From NCBI GenBank assembly GCA_029238515.1, contig JAQWFW010000034.1, forward strand, positions 1 to 64,000: a stretch of DNA of 64,000 bases. Reading direction: 5' to 3'. Shown here in pieces: positions 1 to 11,128 of this stretch; positions within the stretch are counted from its first letter, which is position 1, and every line of letters begins with the position of its first letter. The DNA comes from Flavobacteriaceae bacterium. Its GTDB lineage: Bacteria > Bacteroidota > Bacteroidia > Flavobacteriales > Flavobacteriaceae. The notes beneath the pieces were generated by a model. The model searched no databases, was not told the DNA's origin, and saw only the letters and a program-made list of their open reading frames with translations. Made by a program: the position numbers and the translations under genes.

Positions 1-2
1 AA

Positions 3-1364
3 AAAGAATTACGTGATGTAAAATCTAAAATTAAAGAGTTAAACAGGAACTCAAAAAAAACAAGCTCTACTGATGAATTGTTAAAAATTCAAACAGAGCT
101 AAAATCTTTAGAGAAACAAAAAAAGAAACTACGTCAAGAAACTGGTCGTGCAGGGCGTGATGGAGGAGAAGGGCACTGCCTCGCATATTATGCATATAAA
201 GACATCGAAAAATTAGAAAAATTTATGCACGGCAAACCTGTTGCAGAGCAAGAAATTGGTTTTGCATTGTTGCAAGAAGTCGTCGCTTTGGCAGAAACTT
301 CAATTTCTAGGCGAAAATTTATTCTTCATTATTTTGGCGAAGAATTTGATAATGAAACAGGTGATGGAGGAGATATGGATGACAATGCACGTTATCCAAA
401 ACCACAAATCGAAGCAAAAGATGATGTTGTTCTCATACTCAATACAGTTCGGCAGACCAAAGAAAAATACAAGATTAAAGATCTTGTAAAAGTAATTATT
501 GGTGAAGAGAATGCTCTGATTATTTCACACAAAACACACGAGCAATCTTTCTTTGGTTGTGGAAAATCAAAAGAAAGCAATTATTGGATGGCTTTAGTTC
601 GTCAAGTTTTGGTCTCAGGTTTATTGAGAAAGGATATAGAATCTTATGGCGTTGTGAAAATGATGGATGATGGACTTGAATTTTTAGAAAATCCAAAGTC
701 ATACTCCATGACAGAGGACCATAATTATGTTAGCGAAGCATCATCATCTTACAATAAAGCAACTAAAATAGAAACAGATCAGACCTTATTTCGCATGCTT
801 AAAGATTTGCGTAAATCCAATGCCAAAAAATTGGGCGTACCACCATTTGCTATTTTTCAAGACCCTTCCCTAGAGGACATGGCGTTAAAATACCCAATTA
901 CCATTGATGAATTGCATAATATCCATGGAGTTGGAGAGGGTAAAGCAAAACGTTATGGTAAAGACTTTGTAACACTCATAAAGCGTTATGTAGATGAGAA
1001 TGATATTGTCCGAGTTGAAGATTTAGTCATCAAATCTACGGGATCAAATTCTTCGCTTAAACTTTACATCATTCAAAATATAGATAGAAAGTTACCATTT
1101 ACAGATATTTCCTCGGCAAAAGGCATGGAAATGAATGAGTTTATAAAAGAGCTAGAATCCATTGTTTTTTCAGGAACTAAACTAAACATCAACTATTGGA
1201 TTGATGAGATTTTTGATGAAGATCAACAAGAAGAAATTCATGACTATTTCATGGAATCTGACACTGATGATATTGAGTCAGCCATTGAAGAATTTGATGG
1301 CGATTATGACGATGAAGAACTTCGTCTTTACCGCATTAAGTTTTTCAGTGAAGTAGCAAACTAA
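3..1364 (+). CDS. recQ: RecQ family ATP-dependent DNA helicase, 3' part, with anomalous upstream sequence
   Basis: The frame is open from the window edge, so the gene is 5'-partial here. From base 135 it encodes helicase motif VI (QETGRAGRDG) and continues through the RQC winged-helix region and an HRDC domain (about bases 780-990, with the HGVGEGKAKRYG signature). RecQ unwinds recombination and replication intermediates. The zinc-binding cysteines of classical RecQ are absent after motif VI (SRRKFILHYFGEEF instead); I believe this is common in flavobacterial RecQ. The 44 codons before motif VI encode a lysine/glutamate-rich coiled coil, not the expected helicase domain 2 sequence (normally ...YYQETGRAGRDG), so something other than RecQ is joined at about base 135. 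The TTG at base 78 is therefore not a credible start. RecQ identity of the 3' part is secure; the 5' structure is not. Confidence 0.85.
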   Translation, partial: KELRDVKSKIKELNRNSKKTSSTDELLKIQTELKSLEKQKKKLRQETGRAGRDGGEGHCLAYYAYKDIEKLEKFMHGKPVAEQEIGFALLQEVVALAETSISRRKFILHYFGEEFDNETGDGGDMDDNARYPKPQIEAKDDVVLILNTVRQTKEKYKIKDLVKVIIGEENALIISHKTHEQSFFGCGKSKESNYWMALVRQVLVSGLLRKDIESYGVVKMMDDGLEFLENPKSYSMTEDHNYVSEASSSYNKATKIETDQTLFRMLKDLRKSNAKKLGVPPFAIFQDPSLEDMALKYPITIDELHNIHGVGEGKAKRYGKDFVTLIKRYVDENDIVRVEDLVIKSTGSNSSLKLYIIQNIDRKLPFTDISSAKGMEMNEFIKELESIVFSGTKLNINYWIDEIFDEDQQEEIHDYFMESDTDDIESAIEEFDGDYDDEELRLYRIKFFSEVAN

Positions 1365-1411
1365 TTCCTCAAAAATTTCATTTTTAGTTTAATTCTTTTT
1401 TAAAACCTCCT

Positions 1412-1419
1412 TACATTTG
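1412..1419 (+). promoter_or_regulatory. Bacteroidota -7 promoter box for the cyclophilin-FKBP gene
   Basis: TACATTTG matches the Bacteroidota -7 consensus TAnnTTTG and lies 36 bases before the ATG at 1456, in the gap after recQ. No clear TTTG -33 element is seen at the expected distance. Confidence 0.5.
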
Positions 1420-1455
1420 CTTTTCTTAAAAAAAATCAGATAAAATTTAGAACTA

Positions 1456-2388
1456 ATGCAAGACGGTCTTTACGCCAAATTCACAACCTCCAAAGGAGAA
1501 ATTTTAGTACATTTAGAATATCAAAAAACCCCCGGAACAGTAGGTAACTTTGTAGCACTCGCTCAAGGAAACTTAGAAAACTCGGTTAAAAAACAAGGGG
1601 TACCATATTATGACGGTTTAAAATTTCATCGAGTAATTCCAGATTTCATGATTCAAGGGGGTTGTCCTCAAGGTACTGGAACAGGAAATCCCGGCTATCA
1701 GTTCGATGATGAATTTCATCCAGAACTAAAGCACGACCAGCCCGGTATTCTTTCTATGGCCAACGCAGGCCCTGGAACAAACGGTAGTCAGTTTTTTATT
1801 ACCCATACACCAACATCGTGGTTGGACGGAAAGCATACTGTATTTGGAAAAACCATAGAAGGCCAATCTGTTGTGGATCGTATAGAACAGGGAGACTCTA
1901 TAGAGACTTTAGAAATTTTGGCCATTGGTGCAGATGCTGAAGCATTCAATGCCATAGAAGCATTTAGAACATTTGAAGGTTCCAGAGCAAAACGAATTGA
2001 AGCTGAAAAGGCAGCTGTAGAAGCTGAACTCGAAAAACTAGCGAGTGGATTCAACAAAACTGAAAGTGGACTTCGCTATCAGATCCTTCAAAAAGGAGAT
2101 GGTAAACAAGCCAAAAAAAATGATGTAGTTTCAGTGCATTATAAAGGTCAATTGGCAGATGGAACAGTATTTGATTCCTCATACAAAAGAAATGATCCTA
2201 TAGAATTCACTTTAGGTATTGGGCAAGTAATTCCGGGTTGGGATGAAGGCATCGCCTTACTTCATGTAGGAGAAAAAGCACGGTTTGTTATTCCTAGTGC
2301 ATTGGCCTATGGCAGTCGTGGAGCTGGTGGAGCAATTCCCCCTAATGCTAATCTTATTTTTGACGTTGAATTGGTGGGTGTAAAATAG
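1456..2388 (+). CDS. Dual-domain peptidyl-prolyl isomerase: cyclophilin-FKBP fusion, cytoplasmic
   Basis: The 310-residue protein has an N-terminal cyclophilin domain (about 5-160) with active-site residues F57-H58-R59, FMIQGG at 64-69, SQFF at 111-114, W122 and H127. A charged helical linker (170-200) is followed by an FKBP domain (about 203-310) with Y229, F239-D240, V258-I259, W262, AYG at 284-286 and F302. Both catalytic centres look complete. There is no signal peptide, so it should act in the cytoplasm, speeding proline isomerisation during folding. Cyclophilin-FKBP fusions (CFBP type) are known from flavobacteria. A second, lipoprotein version of the same fusion is found at 30369-31538. 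It has its own promoter box and appears monocistronic. Confidence 0.93.
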   Translation: MQDGLYAKFTTSKGEILVHLEYQKTPGTVGNFVALAQGNLENSVKKQGVPYYDGLKFHRVIPDFMIQGGCPQGTGTGNPGYQFDDEFHPELKHDQPGILSMANAGPGTNGSQFFITHTPTSWLDGKHTVFGKTIEGQSVVDRIEQGDSIETLEILAIGADAEAFNAIEAFRTFEGSRAKRIEAEKAAVEAELEKLASGFNKTESGLRYQILQKGDGKQAKKNDVVSVHYKGQLADGTVFDSSYKRNDPIEFTLGIGQVIPGWDEGIALLHVGEKARFVIPSALAYGSRGAGGAIPPNANLIFDVELVGVK

Positions 2389-2491
2389 ATTTTTAAAACT
2401 CATTTTATGCGCTGTGAGTAAGAATAAAATGAAAAAATAAAATTGTTTACAAACAACTCAATTTTATTCATAAAATTTAAATAGTTATTTG

Positions 2492-2499
2492 TAAATTTG
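2492..2499 (+). promoter_or_regulatory. Bacteroidota -7 promoter box for pyrG
   Basis: TAAATTTG matches TAnnTTTG, 20 bases before the pyrG ATG, in the 131-base gap after the PPIase gene. The gap also holds an AT-rich inverted repeat (CATTTTAT/ATAAAATG, 2401-2431) of uncertain meaning. Confidence 0.5.
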
Positions 2500-2510
2500 T
2501 TTGCGTTTAA

Positions 2511-4145
<1,635 letters not shown>

Positions 4146-4186
4146 TATCTAATTTGGCATACAATTGACCAATTAAGTTACTGAAC

Positions 4187-6061
4187 ATGGAAGAAAGAAA
4201 ATTAGACACAAATTCACTCATTGGGTTTCTACTCATTGGAGCGATTTTATTGTATATGCTTTGGCAAAATCAACCAACACCAGAACAACTTGAGGCAGAA
4301 CAACAAGCAAAGCAAGAACAAACTGATGCTGTTTCAAAGCAAGAACCAACAGTTGATTTTGGTCAAAATTCCCAAAACAATTCTATAGATCAACAAAAAT
4401 CTCAAATTGGTGATTTTGCATATTCTTTACAACTTCCATCTGCAAAAAATCAGTTTACTACTTTTGAGAATGATGTATTAGCACTAAAAATTGACAACAA
4501 AGGCGGAGGGCTTTCAGAAGTTAAACTGAAAGCTTTTGTGAATTATGACTCCATTCCAGTTTACCTTATAAAAGATGGTACTGCTCGGTTCAATTTGACT
4601 TTCTCAACTTCGGACAATCGCACATTGAATACTTCTAATCTATATTTTGAACCATCTTTAAGAAATGATGGCGACAATCAGGTTTTATCAATGAAATTGA
4701 AAGTATCAGAAGATCAATACCTAGAGTACCAGTACACCCTTACACCTGACGATTATATGCTGGGGTTTGCCATACGATCTCAAGGTCTTTCAGAGGTTTT
4801 CAATACTCGTGAAAAAGCAAATTTTGAATGGGATCTAAAAGCTCTTCGTCAAGATCAAAGTATAATTTTTGAAAATCGATACACACGTTTGTCCTATGAA
4901 TTTGATGGTGATAAAACTAGCAAACTTTCCCAAGCTGGAGAGGACGAAGAAGATTTAGAAAATGTTTCTTGGATTTCGTACAGACAACATTTCTTTAGCT
5001 CAATCTTGGTTCCCGATTCACCCCTTAAAAAAGCACAAATAAGCTCTTTTGATTTGGTGGAAGATGAAACCGTTGATACTGTATTTACGAAGCGTTATAA
5101 CACAAAATTCCCAATTTCATACACTGGTGGAGAATTGTCCCAAAATATGAGTTTTTATTTTGGACCTACCTACGATAAGGTTTTAAAGAAGTACAACAAA
5201 AATTTAGAGAGCAGTATACCATTCGGTTGGGGAATTTTTGGATGGATCAATAAAGCCGTATTTAGTCCGCTATATGCTTGGCTCAGTAGCTTTTTGTCTT
5301 ATGGAATAGCCATTATTGTGATGACTATAATGGTCAAAATATTACTTTCATTTGTTCAGTACAAGCAATTTTTGTCTCAAGCAAAAATGAAAATATTGAA
5401 GCCAGAATTGGATGCGATTCAACAAAAGTACAAGAAGGATAAAATGAAAGCAAACCAAGAAAAAATGGCTTTGCAAAACAAAGCAGGAGCAAGCCCTATT
5501 AGTGGATGTTTGCCTGCACTGCTTCAAATACCAGTATTCTATTCTTTATTCATGTTTTTTCCAATTGCATTCGAATTGCGTCAAAAACCATTTCTCTGGG
5601 TAGAAGATTTAAGTTCCTACGATACCATTGCAGAATTGCCATTCAATATTCCTTTTTATGGTGATCATATCAGTTTATTTCCCATACTTGCATCCATTGC
5701 AATTTTCTTCTACATGCGTATGACCACAGGTCAGAATATGGCTAGCCAACCGCAACAAGAAGGTATGCCAGACATGGCCAAGATGATGAAATATATGATT
5801 TATTTCTCGCCGCTTTTGATGTTGTTTTTCTTCAATAATTATGCTTCTGGTTTGAGTCTTTATTATTTCATTTCAAACCTTATTAGTATTGGTATTATGC
5901 TCGTCATCAAGAACTATATTATTGATGAAGAAAAAGTCTTGGCTAAAATAAATGTCAGTAAAGCCAAGCCAAAAAAGCAAAATCGATTTCAGAAAAAAAT
6001 GGCTGAAATAATGGAACAAGCCGAAAAACAAAAAGCAGCTCAAGAGCGTCGTAAAAAATAG
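4187..6061 (+). CDS. yidC: Membrane protein insertase YidC
   Basis: Inserts and folds inner-membrane proteins, alone or with the Sec translocon. The 624-residue protein has an N-terminal membrane segment (about 11-24), a large periplasmic domain (about 25-350), then the conserved Oxa1/Alb3 core (about 350-590) with several membrane segments and the amphipathic KMKILKPELDAIQQKYKKDK-type region. The C-terminus is a long lysine/glutamine-rich tail, which in this family contacts ribosomes. Length and layout are normal for Bacteroidota. It lies between pyrG and mnmA rather than in the rpmH-rnpA-yidC cluster seen in many other phyla. Confidence 0.97.
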   Translation: MEERKLDTNSLIGFLLIGAILLYMLWQNQPTPEQLEAEQQAKQEQTDAVSKQEPTVDFGQNSQNNSIDQQKSQIGDFAYSLQLPSAKNQFTTFENDVLALKIDNKGGGLSEVKLKAFVNYDSIPVYLIKDGTARFNLTFSTSDNRTLNTSNLYFEPSLRNDGDNQVLSMKLKVSEDQYLEYQYTLTPDDYMLGFAIRSQGLSEVFNTREKANFEWDLKALRQDQSIIFENRYTRLSYEFDGDKTSKLSQAGEDEEDLENVSWISYRQHFFSSILVPDSPLKKAQISSFDLVEDETVDTVFTKRYNTKFPISYTGGELSQNMSFYFGPTYDKVLKKYNKNLESSIPFGWGIFGWINKAVFSPLYAWLSSFLSYGIAIIVMTIMVKILLSFVQYKQFLSQAKMKILKPELDAIQQKYKKDKMKANQEKMALQNKAGASPISGCLPALLQIPVFYSLFMFFPIAFELRQKPFLWVEDLSSYDTIAELPFNIPFYGDHISLFPILASIAIFFYMRMTTGQNMASQPQQEGMPDMAKMMKYMIYFSPLLMLFFFNNYASGLSLYYFISNLISIGIMLVIKNYIIDEEKVLAKINVSKAKPKKQNRFQKKMAEIMEQAEKQKAAQERRKK

Positions 6062-6091
6062 TCGATAAATTTCTTCTCGGGTTATATTTAT

Positions 6092-6099
6092 TAAATTTG
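6092..6099 (+). promoter_or_regulatory. -7 promoter box of mnmA, four bases from the start codon
   Basis: TAAATTTG matches TAnnTTTG. Only CAGC separates it from the mnmA ATG at 6104, so transcription should begin at or within a few bases of the start codon, giving a leaderless mRNA. The same four-base spacing occurs at 23293 and 28794. Confidence 0.55.
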
Positions 6100-6103
6100 C
6101 AGC

Positions 6104-7294
6104 ATGAAAACAGTAGTTGTTGGTCTTTCTGGTGGAGTTGATTCAAGCGTAGCAGCCTATTTGCTAAAGCAACAGGGCTACAACGTGATTGGCTTGTTTA
6201 TGAAAAACTGGCACGACGATTCCGTAACTATTTCTGATGAATGCCCATGGCTAGACGATAGCAACGATGCTATGCTCGTAGCTGAAAAATTGGAAATTCC
6301 GTTTCAAACTGTAGATTTAAGCCAAGAATACAAGGAACGTATTGTGGATTATATGTTTCGTGAATACGAACAAGGTCGAACACCAAACCCTGATGTGTTG
6401 TGCAATAGAGAAATCAAGTTTGATGTCTTTATGAATATAGCACTTTCATTACGTGCAGATTTTGTGGCTACGGGCCATTATTGTAGAAAAGCAGTAGTTA
6501 ATGATGGAACAGAAAAACCGATATATCGCTTATTGTCAGGCATAGACAATGCCAAAGACCAGTCTTATTTTTTGTGTCAGCTTTCACAAGAGCAATTAGC
6601 CAAAACACTTTTTCCTATTGGCGAGTTGACCAAACCAGAAGTTAGAGAAATTGCGCAAGAATTAAACTTAGTTACAGCCAATAAAAAAGATTCTCAAGGA
6701 TTATGTTTTATAGGGAAAGTACGTTTACCAGATTTTTTACAACAAAAATTAAAACCTAAAGCAGGCACTATTATTGCAATTTCGGATCAATTTGAACCCT
6801 ATAGTAAAACACCACCACTAGTTGACTCAAAAGAAGAAACATTAGCATTTGCAGCACAAAAAATCAAATATTCTAAATCTGATGGTTCTGTCATAGGGAC
6901 ACACCAAGGGGCTCATTTTTTCACTAAAGGACAACGTAAAGGTTTGGCAGTAGGGGGTACCAAAGAACCCTTATTTGTAATTGATACAGATGTAGAGGAT
7001 AATATAATTTATGTTGGCGAAGGCAAGGATCATCCAGGACTTTTGCGCTCTACATTATTTGTTCCTAACGACGATCTTCATTGGGTTCGTCCTGATTTGT
7101 CCTTAACACATGGAGAGGAACTGAGTGTTTTGGCACGTATCCGCTACCGTCAACCTCTCGAAGATGCAGTACTATATCAAACAGAAAAAGGACTTTATGT
7201 CACTTTTTCGAATCCTCAAACAGCCATTACCGAAGGGCAATTTGTTGCATGGTATTTGAATGACGAATTAGTTGGTTCCGGCGTAATTTCTTAA
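6104..7294 (+). CDS. mnmA: tRNA-specific 2-thiouridylase MnmA
   Basis: Adds sulfur to the wobble uridine (s2U34) of tRNAs for Lys, Glu and Gln. The 396-residue protein opens with the ATP pyrophosphatase P-loop SGGVDSS at residues 9-15. The two catalytic cysteines are visible as C100 ([11 protein letters not shown]) and C201 (GLCFIGK). The C-terminal part has the beta-barrel domains of the family ([17 protein letters not shown]). It is slightly longer than the E. coli enzyme because of an insert around residues 225-255. It is transcribed from its own near-leaderless promoter. Confidence 0.97.
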   Translation: MKTVVVGLSGGVDSSVAAYLLKQQGYNVIGLFMKNWHDDSVTISDECPWLDDSNDAMLVAEKLEIPFQTVDLSQEYKERIVDYMFREYEQGRTPNPDVLCNREIKFDVFMNIALSLRADFVATGHYCRKAVVNDGTEKPIYRLLSGIDNAKDQSYFLCQLSQEQLAKTLFPIGELTKPEVREIAQELNLVTANKKDSQGLCFIGKVRLPDFLQQKLKPKAGTIIAISDQFEPYSKTPPLVDSKEETLAFAAQKIKYSKSDGSVIGTHQGAHFFTKGQRKGLAVGGTKEPLFVIDTDVEDNIIYVGEGKDHPGLLRSTLFVPNDDLHWVRPDLSLTHGEELSVLARIRYRQPLEDAVLYQTEKGLYVTFSNPQTAITEGQFVAWYLNDELVGSGVIS

Positions 7295-7329
7295 ATTGTA
7301 TTATTGTTTTTTTTAACAGTGCTTTTCGT

Positions 7330-8280
7330 ATGAACAATATCATCACCAAACTTTTTGATATAAAACATCCTATTGTTCAAGCTGGGATGGTGTGGAATAG
7401 TGGATGGAAATTAGCTTCAGCAGCCTCAAATTCTGGAATTTTAGGACTTATTGGTGCTGGATCTATGTATCCCAATATTTTGCGTGAACACATTCAGAAA
7501 TGTGCAGCTGCAACAAACAAACCATTTGGTGTTAATGTTCCTTTGCTATATCCTAATATTGAAGAAATCATGCAAATTATTGTTGATGAGGGTGTAAAAA
7601 TTGTATTCACTTCTGCTGGAAATCCAAACGTCTGGGCACATTGGCTAAAAGAACACGGAATTACTGTAATTCATGTCGTAAGTAGTGTAAAATTTGCGCA
7701 AAAGGCAGAGTTAGCTGGTGTTGACGCAGTTGTAGCTGAAGGGTTTGAAGCAGGTGGTCATAACGGCCGTGAAGAAACTACTACTTTAGCTCTCATTCCA
7801 ATGGTCTGCAAGGCCGTTTCTATCCCCGTAATAGCCGCAGGTGGTATTGCTACTGGTCGAGGGATGTTGGCTGCTATGATTTTAGGAGCACAAGGGGTGC
7901 AGATTGGAAGTCGATTTGTTGCCAGTACCGAATCTTCCGCACATCAAGCATTTAAAAATGCAGTTGTAGCAGCTCAAGATGGAGCAACTCAACTTACACT
8001 CAAAGAATTAACCCCTGCTCGACTTTTAAAAAATAAATTTTATGATGACCTCATTGAATTATATCAAACGAAACCCACCACAGAAGAACTTAAGGCACTC
8101 TTGGGACGTGGTCGCGCCAAAAAAGGTATGTTTGAAGGAGATTTAGAAGAAGGAGAATTAGAAATTGGACAAATTGCAGGATTTATTGATGAGGTTTTAC
8201 CTGTGTCTACTATTGTAGAAAATATAGTAAATGAATTCAACATTGCCAGCAGAGAACTGAGCAACCTAACATTAGAATAA
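7330..8280 (+). CDS. FMN-dependent nitronate monooxygenase / FabK-like enoyl-ACP reductase family protein
   Basis: A 316-residue TIM-barrel flavoprotein of the 2-nitropropane dioxygenase family. Visible hallmarks are the N-terminal PIVQAGM, the catalytic-histidine region EAGGHNG, and the FMN phosphate-binding AAGGIATGRGM plus GAQGVQIGSRF. The similarity to FabK-type enoyl-ACP reductase II is strong in layout (KPFGVNV, VKIVFTSAGNP), but nitronate monooxygenases share these motifs, so the substrate (2-enoyl-ACP or alkyl nitronates) is not settled. The stop codon directly abuts the mazG start codon, so the two genes are probably translated from one mRNA. Confidence 0.85.
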   Translation: MNNIITKLFDIKHPIVQAGMVWNSGWKLASAASNSGILGLIGAGSMYPNILREHIQKCAAATNKPFGVNVPLLYPNIEEIMQIIVDEGVKIVFTSAGNPNVWAHWLKEHGITVIHVVSSVKFAQKAELAGVDAVVAEGFEAGGHNGREETTTLALIPMVCKAVSIPVIAAGGIATGRGMLAAMILGAQGVQIGSRFVASTESSAHQAFKNAVVAAQDGATQLTLKELTPARLLKNKFYDDLIELYQTKPTTEELKALLGRGRAKKGMFEGDLEEGELEIGQIAGFIDEVLPVSTIVENIVNEFNIASRELSNLTLE

Positions 8281-9054
8281 ATGACAACGCGTACACAACA
8301 ATTAACGGCTTTTGATCGCTTACTGACTATTATGGACGAATTGCGCGCCAAATGTCCGTGGGATAAAAAGCAAACCATGGAAACCTTAAGGCCGCTTACA
8401 ATAGAAGAGACTTACGAATTAGCTGATGCTATATTGGATCAAAATTTAAATGAAATTAAAGGGGAGCTAGGTGATTTGTTACTTCATATTGTTTTTTATG
8501 CTAAAATAGGTAGTGAACAAGGTGATTTTGATATTGCTAGCGTTTTGAATGGTATTTGTGACAAATTAATCAAACGTCATCCTCATATTTACGGCGATGT
8601 AGTGGTAAATAATGAAGACGACGTAAAACAGAACTGGGAAAAGTTAAAATTAAAAGAAGGAAAAACAAGTGTTTTACAAGGCGTCCCCAAAAGTTTACCC
8701 GCTTTAGTCAAGGCAACACGAATTCAAGAAAAGGTGGCGGGCGTTGGTTTTGATTGGGAGCAGCCTCAGCAAGTTTTTGAAAAAGTAGAAGAGGAGTTAC
8801 AAGAATTCAATGCCGAAGTGAAAGCAAAAAATCAAACCGCTATAGAAGCAGAATTTGGCGACGTCTTGTTTTCTCTCATAAATTATGCACGTTTTCTTGG
8901 AGTGAATCCAGAAAATGCTTTGGAGCGCACAAATAAAAAATTCATCAAAAGATTTCAATATTTAGAACAACAAGCCAAAGTCAAAAAGAGAACTTTGTCC
9001 GAGATGTCACTAAACGAAATGGATGTTTTGTGGGAAGAAGCAAAGCACCAATAG
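8281..9054 (+). CDS. mazG: Nucleoside triphosphate pyrophosphohydrolase MazG
   Basis: Hydrolyses NTPs and dNTPs to monophosphates and pyrophosphate; in E. coli it clears damaged nucleotides and lowers (p)ppGpp. The 257-residue protein has the two tandem MazG domains of the long form: the first with CPWDKKQT, EETYELADA and GELGDLL, the second with EEELQEFNAE and EFGDVLFSLINYAR. The metal-binding EExxE/ExxD residues are present in both. It starts at the base after the stop of the FabK-like gene and converges on the DUF349 gene seven bases downstream. Confidence 0.95.
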   Translation: MTTRTQQLTAFDRLLTIMDELRAKCPWDKKQTMETLRPLTIEETYELADAILDQNLNEIKGELGDLLLHIVFYAKIGSEQGDFDIASVLNGICDKLIKRHPHIYGDVVVNNEDDVKQNWEKLKLKEGKTSVLQGVPKSLPALVKATRIQEKVAGVGFDWEQPQQVFEKVEEELQEFNAEVKAKNQTAIEAEFGDVLFSLINYARFLGVNPENALERTNKKFIKRFQYLEQQAKVKKRTLSEMSLNEMDVLWEEAKHQ

Positions 9055-9061
9055 CTTTGAT

Positions 9062-11041
9062 TTAGTTAAGTGTTTTTTTGATGTTGGATAACTTTCTAGT
9101 CCATTGCTCCAATTGGTTTTTGTGTTTTTCAATTTTCTTGTGCACATCCACGACCATTGGATTGTCGTCTTCAACGTTGGAGAAAAACTGAAGGTTGTTT
9201 TCCAATTGATTCATCTCTGATTTTATTTCATCTATTTTTTTACGGACATAAGAAATCTCATTGTTTAGTGCTTTTGGATCCTTGCTCAATTCTTGAATCT
9301 TATTGGTATATTTCAATGCTTTCAATTCCTCTTCATTTACTCCGATGTCTTCAAATAATTTACTCAGTTTCTTGAAGAAATCTCTATCGATATTTCGTTT
9401 GTTTCTTGGTACTCGACCAATAGCGTTCCATTGTTTAGAAAAGTCTTTTAATATTTCTAAGTCAGCATCTTTATCTTCGCTAGAATGGAATGATTTTAGT
9501 TTTTCGAAAAGTTGTTCTTTCTGTGTAAAAGCTTCATTTTCTTCGGGTGTACCCGTGTTTTTTTGTTCGTGGTATCGATCAAAAAAGTGATTACAAGCCG
9601 CTCTAAATTCTTTCCATAGTTTTTGACTATCTTTTCTAGAAACATGACCTGTTTTTTTCCACTGATTTTGAATATTTTTCATTAAAACAACGGTTGTTTC
9701 TAAGTCTTCATTGTCTTTGTTTTGAACAGCAATATCTACCAGTTCCTTTTTCTTTTTAAGATTTTCGGATTGGGATTTCTTAAGTTCTTTATAAAAATTG
9801 TTTTTCGTTTTATTGAAATTTCTAACAGTTGTTTTGAAATCGGTCCAAGATTGATTTCTTAGCTTTCGAGGTACACTCCCTATTTTGAAAAATTCTTCTC
9901 GCAGCGCTTCAACTTCTTTTACTCCTTTTTGCCATTCGTTGTGGGTATTATTTTGAGCACTAAAAATTTCTTTAATTTTAGCAATAATGACTTGTTTAGC
10001 TTCAAAGTTGAGCATCAATTCTTGCTCAATTTGTTCATTGTATACTTGTCGTTTGTCGTTGATGACTTTAGTTGCAGCACTAAATTGTTCCCATAATACT
10101 TCGCGGTATTCTTTGGCTACCGGACCCAATTCTTCTTTCCAGATTTTGTGTAATGCCTGAAGTTCTCTAAATGCACGTCCTAAGTTTTCTTCAGAAGCCA
10201 ATGCTTCCGCACTTTTGATGAGTTTTTGTTTTTTTTCTAAATTGTGTTGATAATCTCGATCTCGTAAATCTCTATTAAGGTGTAAAAAGTCATAAAAATT
10301 TTCAACATGATGGCGATAATTATTCCATACATTATTGGCCTCTTTGGCTGGAACTTTTCCTAGTTTTCGCCATTCTTCTTGTAAATCTTTGAACTTGTTA
10401 TAGGTCGTATTACTGCTTTGACTAACATCAATAAGCCCCTTAATATCTTCTATAATTCGAAGTCTTGTTTCAAGATTTTGTTTTAAATTCTGAGTTTTTT
10501 TCTTTTGGTATTCCTCATTTTTTTCACGAAATAACCTGGACAATCTATTGAATTCTTTTTTTACGGGACTATCAAAAGAAAAATCTATACTATTTCCACC
10601 TTCGGCTAAAAAGGCCTCTTTCTTTTCATTTAATTTTGCAGAAAATTTTTCATTAAATATATTTTTAATAGAATTAACCTTAGGACGAATGCTATATAGG
10701 TCATCATTTTTAAGAAGTCGTTCAAAGTCAGAAACTAAATCTTCTAAAGTGTAGGTTTCGTAATTGATTTCTTTTTTTTCTTCTATTTCAACGTTCTCAA
10801 TCTTTTGATTTTGACCTTCTTTTGTATCTTCTAAAGGGGTTTGTTCTGGTTTTGTTGTTGGTTTTTCGACGCTCTTAGGTTGAGCTGGTTCTGCGGCCTC
10901 ATTTTTGGATTCGGCTTGCACAGCGCCTGTTCCTGTACTTTCATCTGGTATAGATTTTTGTTCAGGAGATGTCTCTTGTTCGTTGTTGTTTTGTTCGTCT
11001 AATATTCCGTCTGCTTCTTGCAGGTTGTCTTGCGTTGTCAT
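9062..11041 (-). CDS. DUF349 repeat protein, large coiled-coil
   Basis: A 659-residue soluble protein without signal peptide. Residues 1-90 are an acidic, glutamine-rich low-complexity region; the rest is helical and carries about five DUF349 repeats, each recognisable by a W-x3-G-x-V-x-R/K core (for example EEWRKLGKVP, REEFFKIGSVPRK, NQWKKTGHVSRK, KQWNAIGRVPRN). The last 60 residues form another coiled coil. DUF349 proteins are common in Bacteroidota and Actinobacteria; no biochemical role is established that I can name. It is transcribed alone, with a -7 box at 11111-11118. Confidence 0.85.
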   Translation of the reverse strand: MTTQDNLQEADGILDEQNNNEQETSPEQKSIPDESTGTGAVQAESKNEAAEPAQPKSVEKPTTKPEQTPLEDTKEGQNQKIENVEIEEKKEINYETYTLEDLVSDFERLLKNDDLYSIRPKVNSIKNIFNEKFSAKLNEKKEAFLAEGGNSIDFSFDSPVKKEFNRLSRLFREKNEEYQKKKTQNLKQNLETRLRIIEDIKGLIDVSQSSNTTYNKFKDLQEEWRKLGKVPAKEANNVWNNYRHHVENFYDFLHLNRDLRDRDYQHNLEKKQKLIKSAEALASEENLGRAFRELQALHKIWKEELGPVAKEYREVLWEQFSAATKVINDKRQVYNEQIEQELMLNFEAKQVIIAKIKEIFSAQNNTHNEWQKGVKEVEALREEFFKIGSVPRKLRNQSWTDFKTTVRNFNKTKNNFYKELKKSQSENLKKKKELVDIAVQNKDNEDLETTVVLMKNIQNQWKKTGHVSRKDSQKLWKEFRAACNHFFDRYHEQKNTGTPEENEAFTQKEQLFEKLKSFHSSEDKDADLEILKDFSKQWNAIGRVPRNKRNIDRDFFKKLSKLFEDIGVNEEELKALKYTNKIQELSKDPKALNNEISYVRKKIDEIKSEMNQLENNLQFFSNVEDDNPMVVDVHKKIEKHKNQLEQWTRKLSNIKKTLN

Positions 11042-11110
11042 AATTTAAGGTTTTGGGTTCGAGATTCCTCAGTGGCATAAATATACACTTATCCCTTAAA
11101 TTTACAAATT

Positions 11111-11118
11111 CAAAATTA
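11111..11118 (-). promoter_or_regulatory. -7 promoter box for the DUF349 gene
   Basis: On the minus strand this reads TAATTTTG, matching TAnnTTTG, 69 bases upstream of the DUF349 start and just after the aroE stop, so the DUF349 gene is likely its own transcription unit. Confidence 0.4.
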
Positions 11119-11128
11119 TATTAGTAGT

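Noticed and set aside
2401-2431. AT-rich inverted repeat CATTTTAT/ATAAAATG considered as a terminator
   Set aside because: The stem is weak and is not followed by a run of T on the plus strand.
2441-2460. TTGTTTACAAACAA near-palindrome upstream of pyrG considered as an operator
   Set aside because: It is not an exact palindrome and has no second copy in the window.
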